From positions 1,916,941 through 1,980,940 of the forward strand of contig NW_017804032.1 in the NCBI RefSeq assembly GCF_001625305.1: a stretch of DNA of 64,000 nt. Direction: 5' to 3'. The stretch is from Branchiostoma belcheri. Lineage: Eukaryota; Chordata; Leptocardii; Amphioxiformes; Branchiostomatidae. This document shows positions 13,314 through 25,340 of this stretch, one piece after another. The translations under genes and the position numbers were made by a program. Position 1 is the first letter of the stretch. Each line of letters begins with the position of its first letter. Below the pieces are notes generated by a model, which ran no database searches, had not been told where the DNA came from, and saw only the letters and a program-made list of their open reading frames with translations.

Positions 13314-13319
13314 TAAATT

Positions 13320-16300
13320 AAAATCATGTATTTCGATTTCAGCGGTAACATGTATACTGCATAGAGGATGTCGACCTCGTCATTTTGGAGAAAGATGCCA
13401 CGCCCCCGAAAGGCTGCATGTTACGATAACCTAAGCCACGCCATGAGCAGTCACATGAGTTCAAAAGCCCTGGCCATCTTATCTCATCCTTTCAGGATGG
13501 TACACAATTCATCATTGTCGACTCGACGGCAGGTAATGTTTGGATGATGCCGAAGATAAGAATGTTTGTCGGTTGCGGAGAGGGAAAGAATCCAAGAAAT
13601 AGTTCACTCGAGGGAGGACATTTGAGTCGGAGATACACTTGTATGCCTTGTAGGTGAAGTGCTATCGCTGTTTCTGAGTGCATCGTTTTTACAACTGACA
13701 GGCCAGAAGAAATTGTGGTCGTTGAAAGTGGCGTTATTGAACAGAATCTACTTCAGTGTCCTTCACTTGTACTCTTTAGCTCACACTCTACATGATAATT
13801 GGGTTACCTTTTCTTAACCTGCTTATTCAGGAATATCTATAATCCACTCAATGGCAGTTTTCACAGAATACCCTTTTTTTCAGATTTGCCGTCTAAAGCC
13901 TCTGCCTTTTGAATGACCTGAGTTACAACAACATGACTCCGCGTCGTTTCGGAATGCACAGCCAGGCGGCTTATCATGATCCTATCAGATGGCGACGTAG
14001 ATATTCCAGGAGGGAATGCATTATTTAAAAGTAGCGCCACCAAAATTCATGTGGTTTGTTCACGTTAACGTTTAATGCTATTACGATTATAAATATAAAA
14101 TAAAACGCATTTGTAAGTTTGAAATATATTTACATTCTTGATCACCAATAACACAATTTCCCGTGATCATGATACTTTGCGTTGATGATGTTGAGTTTTC
14201 ACATGTCTTTTGAGTAGATGCCAGTTGTTAATTAGGTGTGTTCACTCAATAAATCAGCCCTGACAGTAAATGGCCAATTGCGTGCCAGGCAGAACGTGAG
14301 GATGCATCTCTATTCTCTCCGCATTATGTCGCGGCATTGTCTCGTGCTAACGACCATCATTTGCCACTTGAGTGCTACTAAAAGCTCCAAACCACAACCC
14401 CGATTCTGCCTTTTCATACGGTACGAGAGAATAAAGGTATGAAAGGATTTGCCATGATAGACAATGTGCCGCCATGATGTTACCTATCCATTACGCTGCA
14501 GTAGCATGGATCTGAAAAACATAGAACCTGCTTTGTAGTCACCAGTGCAGTCTGTGAAAATCCAGGCATCATTTTGGCCCATTTTTCCGTGCGGAAGGGG
14601 CGGTATGTCTCGTCAAATTTGACAAGCCAGCGTTCATACCTCACAAATCTAATAACGGCTAATGGAATAAGGCCTGCCTGTGTTCCTAATAATTGCTTGG
14701 CGTGCTTTTAAGGTGCCTATTGGTTAACTCATCTCCCGACATGTCACCATGATTGCTTTCAAAAGTTCGGAGCTGGCGTTCGATAGATTGGATTCATCTC
14801 ATGCGCGGCACCATACATTTCGATTAGTTAATTGGACGCAGCTTTCTTCTGCTAAACCTAATGCGGCCGTGAACGTTTGGACGATAGTGTAGCAGTAGGG
14901 AATCGTACACCCGGTTCTGCCGGGAATAACTGAAACCATCAAGCCAGTACGCAGCAGTAATCCTACTCCTCGGTGTGCAGAGGCTTTGCACGGGGGACGG
15001 CGCATTTGTGGCGCGCCGCTGCATGCCTGCAATCTGATCGGAGACACCGTGAACAAATCAATTTGCGAAAAAGAGGGTTCCTACGCCCCCTTACGAGCAA
15101 TTCATATAGCGTGACCTGTATTTGAATATGAATAGCACCTGGGCGTTGGCCGTTTCATTGACCCCGTACATAATGAAAAAAATGCTTTGACTACTGATAC
15201 CTTCTTTACAACGTTCAATACCACAGTGACTCTTTGATCACAAGACTTGAAAAGGGATGTCTCAACAGCAAAAGTCTCAAAACCCTCCCAACAAAGAAGA
15301 ACTGCTAGTCAATCTAACCTTTTCATTGCCAAGCAAAAAGAGCAGTTGGAAAGGTAATTAAGGTAAGCATTCCCTAAGGGGGTGTAACGCTCCCAATTCC
15401 AACTCCTAATACGAACAGACTAGCAGCCAGAGATGTTATTTGGCACTGGATGACAAAAAAACTGTTTCCACCACAGCAAGATAGGTTCATTAGCGAGAAC
15501 TAAAACTCAGATGGCGCTGGGCCAGGACTGTGTTTCATTTCTTTGAAATCGCCGATGGGACTATCACTCAGGACAGAGGAGTCAGGTAAGGAACATAGCT
15601 GGATGAGGCGAAAGTCTCTACGTTCTCTTCTCTTACAAATCGAGAGTATTGCCCCACTATCGCAAGCCTCCAGACGACCACACGCGGGAGAAGAATTACC
15701 CTAAATGTCCCGCTAACGGCCTCTGTAGATTGTGTTCAGTTCTGTGGGGAATCAGACTCCGCTTTTAGCTTCCATCATCTTAATGCCAACGCCACCACGC
15801 GAGGTATATCACACTTATTCCTAGCATAGCTCCTTAAACATGTCAACATCAGATGAAAAAAACACAACTTGGACATGGACGTTAACTGAATGTTAAAACG
15901 TTAAGCTTTTTAGGAGACTAGAGTAAAAAAGCTGAGCTCACCTAGGTTGTTTTGTAGCCGTGGTAGAAAAGCCTGAGGTACAGTCAGCTAGGTGCGGCGG
16001 CCAAAGTGTCCTGTTACAAAAGGTATAGATGGGCTCTCATCCCTGGAGCTTTATATTGCTGAATAATGAATTACCTCTTATGGGCACAGTCACGTGACAA
16101 CACCATATTAGGCAGCGTTGGGAACGGGGTGGTCCAATAGGAGGCGAGTCACGTGATGTAAGGTCCCCTGGGAGTGATTAGCTGATAGAATTAGTGGCAA
16201 ATGTTCGTCCGGAGCAAATGACAAAAACACCCCCTGCTCGCCCTAGATACATACCTTCCGGAAGAAATAACAATAATAAGTGCAACATCTTTATCAACCC

Positions 16301-16640
16301 CTTCAACATTTCAATATTGTTTTATTTTTGCCGCTAGCTAAGTGATATGTCAAGAGCAATAAATGCCACTTTTACAAATAAAAGAAGACATAAAGACACA
16401 CTTGGGGCCAAATAAATGCTTTAGATGAAATAAAAAGGACGCCAAGGTGATGATAACTTATTAAAGCCGTTTAAAGAGGATGTAACCACAAAGGAACACC
16501 CGTAAATTTATTTCAATTCAATGTTCCTGAGTCGCCAGAATTAACTCTGTAAAAGGATGGAACGAAATTATGTTTAACAATTGAACGCCAAAAATTAATC
16601 AATCTACAAAGAATAATTTGTCTTCGCTTTATTTGCATTC
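13320..16640. other. Gene-free stretch with candidate conserved non-coding blocks
   Basis: No coding region is supported. Blocks at about 14220-14430, 14640-14720 and 14800-15070 are GC-richer than their surroundings and carry TTAATTAG, CTAATGG, CCAATTG and TAATTGCTT motifs, typical of homeodomain-rich regulatory DNA. Conservation cannot be tested here. Confidence 0.35.
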
Positions 16641-16775
16641 AATCAACAGGTTGTACTTATAAACCTGCTTTCCCCTCTGGTCTCTCAGTCACTGACGAAA
16701 GCTAGTGGATACTAGCTGAAACGTCTGACGTTTTCAAAATCATATCCAGTTGCTTGAGTAACTGTTTTTGGCGTA
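16640..16775 (+). repeat. Dispersed repeat related to the 33.5-33.8 kb fold-back
   Basis: It shares ACTTATAAACCTGC, TCACTGACGAAAG, TAGTGGAT and a 30-base 3' segment containing ATCATATCCAGTTGCTTGAG with both arms of the 33.5-33.8 kb element. It contains a hammerhead-like core at 16692-16732. Confidence 0.8.
16692..16732 (+). ncRNA. Hammerhead-ribozyme-like core
   Basis: CTGACGA (16692-16698) is followed by a 7-bp stem (AGCTAGT/ACTAGCT, loop GGAT, 16700-16717), then GAAA (16718-16721) and a short stem ACGT-CTG-ACGT ending at 16731. This is the order CUGANGA - stem II - GAAA - stem III of a hammerhead. The expected cleavage position follows T16732 (GUU, a weak but allowed triplet). One extra A (16699) precedes stem II, as at the other loci here. 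I see no good stem I, so self-cleavage of this copy alone is doubtful. Confidence 0.55.
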
Positions 16776-17061
16776 CAAAGAATAATGGCTTGCAATCTGG
16801 TTCTTGTGCTTAAGGGTAATATCTATAAATCATATTGAGGGATTATTTGTTTGGTGCAGATCTCAATTGCTTCAAGAACTTTACAAATTTAGTTCGTAAA
16901 ATTACAATATCACAATTAAAAACAAGATGTGTAATGAATGCATTGTTTCCATGCATGTTTCGGTGTTTCATCACATAAATTAAAAAGTGCTGCTGACCAC
17001 TGCAAATCACCCCACTGTGGTGATTTCATTAATAAGGCATCGATTTTATATAACTAATTAA

Positions 17062-17110
17062 AGCTGATGATGAACCGAAGACGGTAGGAAACATACGCTG
17101 AAACATATGC
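17062..17110 (+). ncRNA. Possible decayed hammerhead-like motif
   Basis: CCGAAGA is followed by an imperfect hairpin (GTA...TAC) and then GCTGAAAC. The order matches the other motifs in the window, but the core is mutated and the stem is weak. A separate CTGATGA lies just upstream. Confidence 0.25.
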
Positions 17111-18059
17111 TAATACCACCCAGCTGACGCCAACACCACAATTTTTATTTATTCATTGGGTACTACCTTTAGTTTAGAACAGCTGACTTCCAAGGTAGCC
17201 GAACAAAACAAGTTACGTAATGACATAAAACAAATCACATTAAATACAGTGAGTGTGTGACAAAATTAAACATGTGAATCAAATAATTAAACGTAGAGAC
17301 AATAGATAATATAAATAAGGAATGCAAGTAATCAATCCGATATAAAAGAAAAAATCAAAACAAAAGAGGTTTTTCCTTTTTTTGTCACCCCCCCTCCACA
17401 CTCTCACAGACTCCGTTGACAAGATGTACTCTTTCTTTAAAGCTTTCACCTCAAAATAGCCTTTACATGAAGGACATGATGGTGTCCATGGAAATGGCAG
17501 TAAAATTAATGCGACCATGCTCGGATATGTCAAGCTGCATACACATAAGAAAGCACCAGTCACAATGTACCTGTCTACACTTATCTTAAAGTCACCTACT
17601 ATTTGAACAGAAGAGCAAATCGTTACGAAGCATATAAAGACTGTTACCTTACGTGCACTGGTTTGCCTTCCGACATGATGTGATGCTGCCTGTGAGAAAT
17701 ACCTCAATCGCTGTGCCTGTAGATACAGAGAAAAGTTCTTGTAACTTAGCATCTATCTTTCAGTCTTATACATGCGTGGCCGGCGCCTTCTTGTCTCAGC
17801 CCGTGTCGCACGGCGCACCTGCTAATGCATGATTAAAGCTGGCTGAAAGGATTACTTAGTCTTCTTATCTCAGAGAACACCATTGTTAAAACACAATTTC
17901 CTCCCGGACTCTAAAAGTAGCACATGTGCGTCAAGATCTAGATAGGAATAAAATCACTTTGCCTTTATGCATAATCATTATGAAAGACACACTTGTGAAA
18001 GGGCATAAATATTTTGTTCTTTTCCGTTCCCAATTTGAATATTCTGATAATTAATATCT

Positions 18060-18335
18060 TCAACTTTGATTATGTTTACCGAAGGAAAACATATTGTTTT
18101 TGCTACGCTTCTTCTTCTTCCGTTCCAAACACTGACCTCTGACATGGGCAATGACCAGATTGGCTCTCACCATGATAACTGGTGTTGGGTTGCATAATGC
18201 TGCAATTTTATAGTAGGAGGGATTTAGATTCATGTCCATTTATGTGAATGTGCTTGAGTAAGAATTAACAGAGCAGACCATATGCGAAGGTAAACATTAT
18301 GCATTTGCTTTGCAAATGTTACCTTTATAGTTAAC
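18060..18335 (+). repeat. Dispersed repeat, copy 1 (second copy inverted at 46.4-46.7 kb)
   Basis: It shares TTTACCGAAGGAAAACATAT, CCAAACACTGACCTCTGAC, GGTGTTGGGTTGCATAATG and GCATTTGCTTTGCAAATG with the complement of 46390-46680. The last motif is a near palindrome. It has no coding capacity. The class is unknown. Confidence 0.8.
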
Positions 18336-21300
18336 GTTTCTTTCTCTTTTATATAAATAATAAGTATGAAGTATAAAGTGTGAGGTATACATATTTAATA
18401 CATATCTATCAAATATATGGTTCTTGATAACTTAAGTGACGTTGCAAGGGCCACTATGGTTGTAACAAATCCGGTCATCATTATACGTAAAGCATGATAA
18501 TTGAAGGTAAAGTCTTCCGCATCCAACCTGACATTCACAAGTCGAGAAAATAATCCAGAGATAACGGATGTGGGAGAAGACAGCTCGGGCCTGCCAGGAG
18601 GATTCACGATGCAATTTGAGAGGATCTGCCGCGGAGGCTGGAGACGCCACTTGTTATTCATAGACACTCTCGCTTCGAAGATTTCAGACATCCAACGAGA
18701 TTCCACGAGATTGAGCACTCATGGGGAACGGTAGACACTACCTAGGGAGCATGGGAAGACGTATTTGAGTCACTGTGACTCGATCTTCCTCACTCTGCAT
18801 TCCACTAACGTGTTCAGAAGACGACGTGCTGTGTCCGGTCAATGTCAATACATACTAGGTAAAGGACAAGTATTTACCATTCAAATTTAAAAATTCTAGT
18901 ATCATTGCTAGATAGCGAAGTAAAAAAAAGAAGCAAGTCGGAGGAAACATAAAGGAAAGCTCGAATTCACTGTCCTTAAAGGCATCCGGTGCAGTTTTTA
19001 GGGCTGGGAAACCCGATTTTTCAAAAGTCACCATTCTAGTCCTTTATCTACATACTGAGTTGAAACCACACAGTCCCAATGTATATTGACCCTCGTGGAG
19101 TAAAAATTCCCAAAATTCTGACGGAAAATGGTTACTGGAAGGGCCCTTGTCTGATATTTAGGGTACCACCCAGAAAATAAATGATTCATCTTGGGGCTTG
19201 CTTCTGCAGTTTTAAATACCCAAAGTATGAAATACTGATTGAAATGTGCTAATGTAAAGCAGTATGTGTCAATATCATAAAGATTGCCTTATTCAGAACA
19301 TTCCAGTTTTGCTGCTCTGAAATCGCATTGGATGCCTTTCATGCCCTCGTTTCTCCTTCTAGAATGGCTCTCGATAAAGATCCGGCAAGACCGGAAATAG
19401 CACGGAGTTTCCGAAACTCAATTTCAGGTCAGTCCACTGGGTTATATGTTGATCAATCACTCTGTCAGCTTCCTTATTACCCTGGATATAATCGATGTCA
19501 CAGAAACCCCACGAAGGTCATTCGGATGCGATGAAATACACACAAAAGTCTTTCATAGGACATCCCGGGGCTCAGGTTCCGTTTATTGTGTGCTTTAGTT
19601 GCCGCCGTTCAAAGGTATCAACTGCAACTGCACTTGGGAATGTATTTGTATTCTGGGTACCATGGCTCTCTTTCAACCCAAAGAACCTAACCACATCCAT
19701 TGCGTGCTTGGTTTTCAAAAGATAAATTCTCCGAAAACAAGTTACATAGGTCATTTTAGGTGGTCCGTTTAGTAGATATGGAACTCACACAACACACGTA
19801 TACCCATTATGTTGAACACTTACTCATATACATCATATATCATCAATTTAGTAACAAAATATGTAAATCTAAATTAACATAATATTCGACAACGAAAACG
19901 CTTCTAAAGCCATTTTCTTTAATGTATCAAATAATATGGTATATTGCCATCAAGAATGGCTCAAACAGACAAATCGTCTTGTTTAGGGTATATTCATGGT
20001 TTTATTAATAATATTCGCATCAGATAAATAGACAACGATATCATCACAGTGATAAAACTAGTATCAGGTATAATCTACAAACTGGTATTTCTAGATACTG
20101 GAGAGTGATCGCAGTGCCTGTACAGTTTTCAAGCCTCTCATGTTATACAGCCTGTCTGAGGCTAAACGAATTACAACATTGATATCTATGAACACCTCTG
20201 ATGATGATAGAACATAACGTGCAGAGTCAAGGTCACCCGGCCGGACGTCTTTCCCTCTTGAATTATTTACTACCATCTATACATGTTACCATGTTGTCTC
20301 TAATGCCCAACTAGAGTATCAACCTTTCCTGCTCATCCGCAGCTTCAGCAATGGTCTTCAATCTCCGATCGTTGCAGCCTCAGCAGAGGTCTTCAATCTG
20401 CTACTCTCTCTTACACTGGCTGTAGATTACACCGTGGCCCATGCTGCTTGACAGCAATAACATACAGGCAGATACGCTTTATGACAAGATACATTTGTGC
20501 GATGTGATCCTTGCTATGTGTGGACTGAATTATAAACATTGGATGGTGGAAGTCCAACCGTAGAGCAGTTTTGTGTCTTTGAGATGAATGTTTTACTACT
20601 TTCACATGGTTCATGCCCTGGAGGCGTCGCAGCTGAGGCGAACTTAAGACACTATTTCTGGAGTCTTTACCAAGAGAAATCATGGGTGATGCTCAACGAC
20701 CTCCCTCGGGCAGGGTCAAGGTTTGGTCCGCCTGGAAATGTGATCACGCGCGGCGTCTCGTTAACCTGACAAATCGGAGAGCCGCCCTGGGGAGCCCGCT
20801 CCCAGCCAGCGCCTTGCCTTCGATCGACGCGCTTTGCTCGGTTTATCATGAATTAATAAAGCAGCAGCGCTACGAGTGACCCTCTTCTCCCACTCTTCTC
20901 CCCGTAACTCGCGATGTTTTCAGCCAAAATGTCATCAGTAAATTGCACATGTGCGCTAGCTATAGTAGCGGGATAAAAAAAATATATATTCATCGAAACT
21001 GACAATACGGCTCTCTACTGACAGACTCAACTATATTTATCCCTGCCAAACGTATATCACTACCCGAAAATATTCGCGGAACTAATGCCCAAAATTACAT
21101 ATACATCAGCGTGAAGCTTTTCTGCAAGGATAATAACAGTGATTACTCTTCAAAGGCACGGAAAAGGCAGATTACACGCTGCCAGATGCTGATAACGTCA
21201 CATTGAACTTAAACGCATCAACGCGTAATTGATATGAAAACATGTATGAGTTTGGATTAAGCGAGGCGTGTTCTATTACTTTGAATGCCATATGCAAATC

Positions 21301-23308
21301 AGCAATTTACGAGATCAAATTCTGTTACTAGTCATTACTGATTTACCCTTTTAATCCTCTTATGTCTGAGTAGTACTGTATTTAAGGGCCACCAGGGGGT
21401 GAAAATTCCAGGTAATAAAGTCACATAACTAAACTTTAGGATGTAAAATCATTTATCACATCCTATAGTAACAGCTGATGAAAGACAGGGACATGCCTTG
21501 CTTGTAAAAACGCATAATCCATGAAATTCGTCGCATCAGGAAAATGTGCGTTTTATCATCCCATGGTTTTTAAGGGACTAAGGGGCTTCATTAAACATTT
21601 ATCACTTTACATGCAATGACAGAGTACGTATGGCCATGGGGACAAACGTTATTAATGGCCAACATATGCGCTACGTCACCAGGCATGTGGGGCCACCTAT
21701 AAAATGCATAGTAGTGGGATCGACTCGGAGAGTACTTATTTCTGGAGTTGATAAAATGTGTGGTGAATTTAAATGTACCAAATTGCAACAGTACTACACT
21801 TGAATAAACGTCTTAATCCGAAATCCTTTTTCAAAATCCTGTTATTTGGGTAATATCTATCTTGTTTTAGCAAAAGTGAAATGTGTTTATTAAAACATAG
21901 GTAAAACGCTGTATTTTTTGATTATGCAAATACTAATATGCTTCTAATTTAAGTGTAATTTTTTCAAGAGATTCAACACATCTGCAAATTCTGCACAGGT
22001 CATATAAAAACATAACCCAGCAATATTCAAAAAGGCAGAAGCACATTGAGTACACGTTCGTAATGTTCGTGGGCTGCCTTTAGCGAGGGCAAGTTATTTC
22101 TGAATCAGAAAAATGACATCTAAGTTCCAATTCCTGTGCTGAAGGCGAAAGAATACATCAGAGCAGGAGAGTATCTCCTACAGGTCAGCAGGGGAAAAAG
22201 GCTTCAACCCTATCATACCGGCAGGTCGCTTAAATACACCCTGACGGCACAAAAGCACTCAAGTGTCTCAGACACGGATCTTACACTTGCTTCTGCTTTG
22301 TTCACGAAACGTGCGCGGGTTCTTGAACGTGCCAAATGAGAGGTTCTCGCCGAGCATTTTCTTATCGACTGCGGGAATGCCCTTAAGTGAGTGGTGGGAT
22401 GATTAGAGCCGTCTGTCACGTGTCAGCACTTAACAGCCGTGAGGCAGAAGCAAGGTTATCGTAACTCGGCAGTCTGTTGCTTATCTTGTCATTCTGGATC
22501 CCCTTAAGACAATCCAACTGTCTGCCTTTCTGTGTACTTAGAATTCCTTCGAAGCCTGTCAGTCATAAATGCATTGCCACTGAATTCATCACGGTCAACG
22601 CGTTTATCTGCGCTGGTATCTTGTCATAAAGCATGCAGGAAACTAACTATTGGACTGGAAAGATTGGTTCTACGCCAGGCGTTTCTTGGTAATGAAAACT
22701 AATGACTTTTATCAAGATGTATACGTTGTGTCACCCCGATATTGCAGCTGCGGCTTCTTGGAATGTATCGAAGGATTTTAAAACGATTACCATATCAATA
22801 TGATACTCCATCAGTATCATCAGTAATCATCAAAACCATCACTATCATTATCATGACATTGATGCTCGTAACCTACGTTATAAGAGGCGTACAAGAACTA
22901 TCACACAAGTACTAGTGTTAACGTTACTCTAGTATTGAACTTTTCCACAAATTTCTTACTATCTATGATTCAGGCAAGGCACATTAGTATCAATAGCAAA
23001 ACATGCCGTTTTGCTATTGATAAGATGGTAATATCTTCAGCTCCGTTTGTATGTGGGTGAACTGTATGTAGGTAGAATTTCCCTAGATACTGTGAATAGG
23101 TATGTATAATTGTTTTGGTATTTGGGTAGGTATTAGGAACACTGGGGCGCGCTGGTGGCTTCTTAGCGTAATAGCAGAAAACTTTTGTGTTAGAAACTTT
23201 GAAAGCGGGTTAATAAGGAAGAGACGCTTATATAATTTTTTATGATTTTGAAAGTACCTTACGACTAGTTTATTCTCCCTTCAGATCAGCTGATAGTTGC
23301 CTATCGAC

Positions 23309-23332
23309 GATTGATTGATTGATTGATTGATA
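23309..23332. repeat. (GATT)n microsatellite
   Basis: About five to six perfect GATT units. Confidence 0.95.
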
Positions 23333-23660
23333 TGATGCAATCATATAAAGATCTGCCATAAGATATAATCAATACTGTGTACGTCGCCTGATATCAAAGC
23401 TTATTGCTAGGACCATCTGTACATATGAATACACGATCTAAAGTCACATCTCTAGTTTAATCATAATGTGTTTTGACTGATAACAATATGTCCCAGTCAT
23501 TAAACCATAAAAGTGCGCACATTTACGTGATTGGATGTCAAAGTAACTCGCTTTTGACATGCATTTGATATACATTTTATATATATTAGCTATAGGCAAT
23601 GAGTAAAAAAGTAAGAAATTGTGAGATGTCAAAGTAGATGAAAAATGTATTTAGTATATG

Positions 23661-24175
23661 TATGAAAACTGTCAAATTCTCCTCTAAGCAAAGTTGTATG
23701 TGCCAAAAATATTCCATTGAACTGCAGGACCGTGGCATATGTTGACACTATCATATGAATACCTTTCGATGTGGATATGTTGCATGCATCTTCAATTTTT
23801 ACAACAGGTCGAAGGCCTCACAAAAGTTTACAAAATGTATGAAAACTGTCAAATTTTCCTCTCAGCAGGGTTACATGTGCCAAAAATATTTCATTGAACT
23901 GCAGGACCGTGGCATATGTTGACACTATCATATGAAAACCTTTCGATATGGATATGCTGCACGCATCTTCAATTTTTACAACAGGTCGAAGGCTTCACAA
24001 AAGTTTACAAAATGTATGAAAACTGTCAAAGTTTTCTCTCAGCAGTGCCAAAAATATTTCATTGAACTGCAGGACCGTGCCATCTGTTGACAATACCATT
24101 ATGAAGATTCGTTTTGAATATGCTGCACCCATCTTCACATTTTGCAAGAGGTCGAAGGCCTCGCAAAAGTTTACT
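23661..24175. repeat. Tandem array, 177-bp unit, three copies
   Basis: The TATGAAAACTGTCAAA start recurs at 23661, 23838 and 24015, exactly 177 bases apart. The units share CATTGAACTGCAGGACCGTG and ACAACAGGTCGAAGGC. The third copy is the most diverged and slightly shorter. Confidence 0.95.
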
Positions 24176-25139
24176 CAGGCGATTTTACATTCCTTTGATA
24201 CCGTAAATGTAGAATCCGCCTGTAGTACCGTTTTAATGACAGCCCAACTATTCATGCCTGCCTCTGGAAATCAAGATATTGCAAACATCAAAGGAGAATT
24301 AAAAAAATACATCTGGCATCGTCTGTCTAAGGCTGTTAAATAACACATGATAAGAATAGTGTATATGCAGGATACATACTGATACGATGCAGGATCCATC
24401 AATATACTTGCCAAATTGTCTGGATTCTTCGATTAAAAGTTTGCGAGATATAGCATAGACATGTTAGCAATTAAACGTCTCTGGGTACTAATTGTCTGGT
24501 CTTTTTACATGTCTGAGTGCAAGTAGGAATGAAACTGTCTTCATGGGTCTGCTATCACCCGTAAGGGTTGTCATCGCTGATAAGTTTGAAGAGTTTCACT
24601 GCCTTTTATACTTGATGCATATCAAACGTAGCAGCAGCTTACATTTTACATCTGTTACTATTACAGAGCCACGTACCTATGGGGGTTGTCTACTGGACTA
24701 TAGCTATATAACTGCCGTTCTACAAATGTGCTGACTGGATCACTTTTATCTCCCTGCAGTAACAGTAAAACGTACGGTCTATCGCCGCAGAAGAATAACA
24801 TGATTTATAATGGCAATGTCTCTTTATTACCAAACTGAAGGTCCATTCTATGATATCGACTAATAAATCATAGCCTACTATTCATCGTGAGTGCCAAGCG
24901 TGTGTCTGGTATGTTTTGTCCCAAGCTTTTTCTGACCACGAGAAAAACAAGTTCAAAACGTCTGCACTTTCTCTCAGCGTAGTGCATTTTGTAACTGACA
25001 ACACCAATGACACTGAGAGAAAGATGCAAAACATTTCCCTGCCTCTGGCAAATATTTCTAATCAATATTCGAACGGTTTACACTTGACTAAATGCGTTAG
25101 CTGCCTACGGAAAACTATTCCTTTTTCAAAACATTATGA

Positions 25140-25340
25140 TCATTTTTAGCATGTTATCCTTTATTTATATCGCCCATCTGCTGTTTTCTTATTTGCTGTT
25201 TTGTCTCTTATTGCTGTTTTTTGTTATCATTTGCCACTGTATGTACTCTTGTTTGTCAGTGGTAGGGCTAAGATTAGCTACTTGCTATAGTTGCCCACCA
25301 CTGTGTCCTGTACGTTTCTATGTTGCTGGAAAATAAAGAA
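25140..25340 (+). mobile_element. Possible LINE 3' UTR remnant
   Basis: The stretch is T-rich, followed by GGGCTAAGATTAGCTACTTG, a TGCCCACC segment and an AAAATAAAG tail. This layout recalls the 3' ends of CR1/L2-type retrotransposons. No reverse-transcriptase frame is attached. Confidence 0.3.

Larger units (their letters stand above)
17120..23650. other. Gene-free stretch; one weak exon-like segment
   Basis: No gene is supported. A minus-strand segment at about 17650-17718 looks like an acceptor (TGTATCTACAG), a short leader, ATG and eight further codons (MSEGKPVHV), then an AAG|GTAACA donor; no convincing downstream exon was found. A dispersed repeat lies at 18060-18330. A GC-rich block lies at about 20680-20880. 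A GATT microsatellite lies at 23309-23332. Confidence 0.35.

Noticed and set aside
17279-17752. 157-codon minus-strand frame as a whole gene
   Set aside because: The second half is Phe/Lys/Leu-rich AT-biased DNA with no domain. Only the short exon-like piece at its start deserves a look.
20196-20220. CTGATGATGATAG as another hammerhead start
   Set aside because: No paired stem and no GAAA box follow at a suitable distance.
23661-24175. CRISPR-like or phage-type repeats
   Set aside because: The units are long, contiguous and eukaryotic in context, without spacers.
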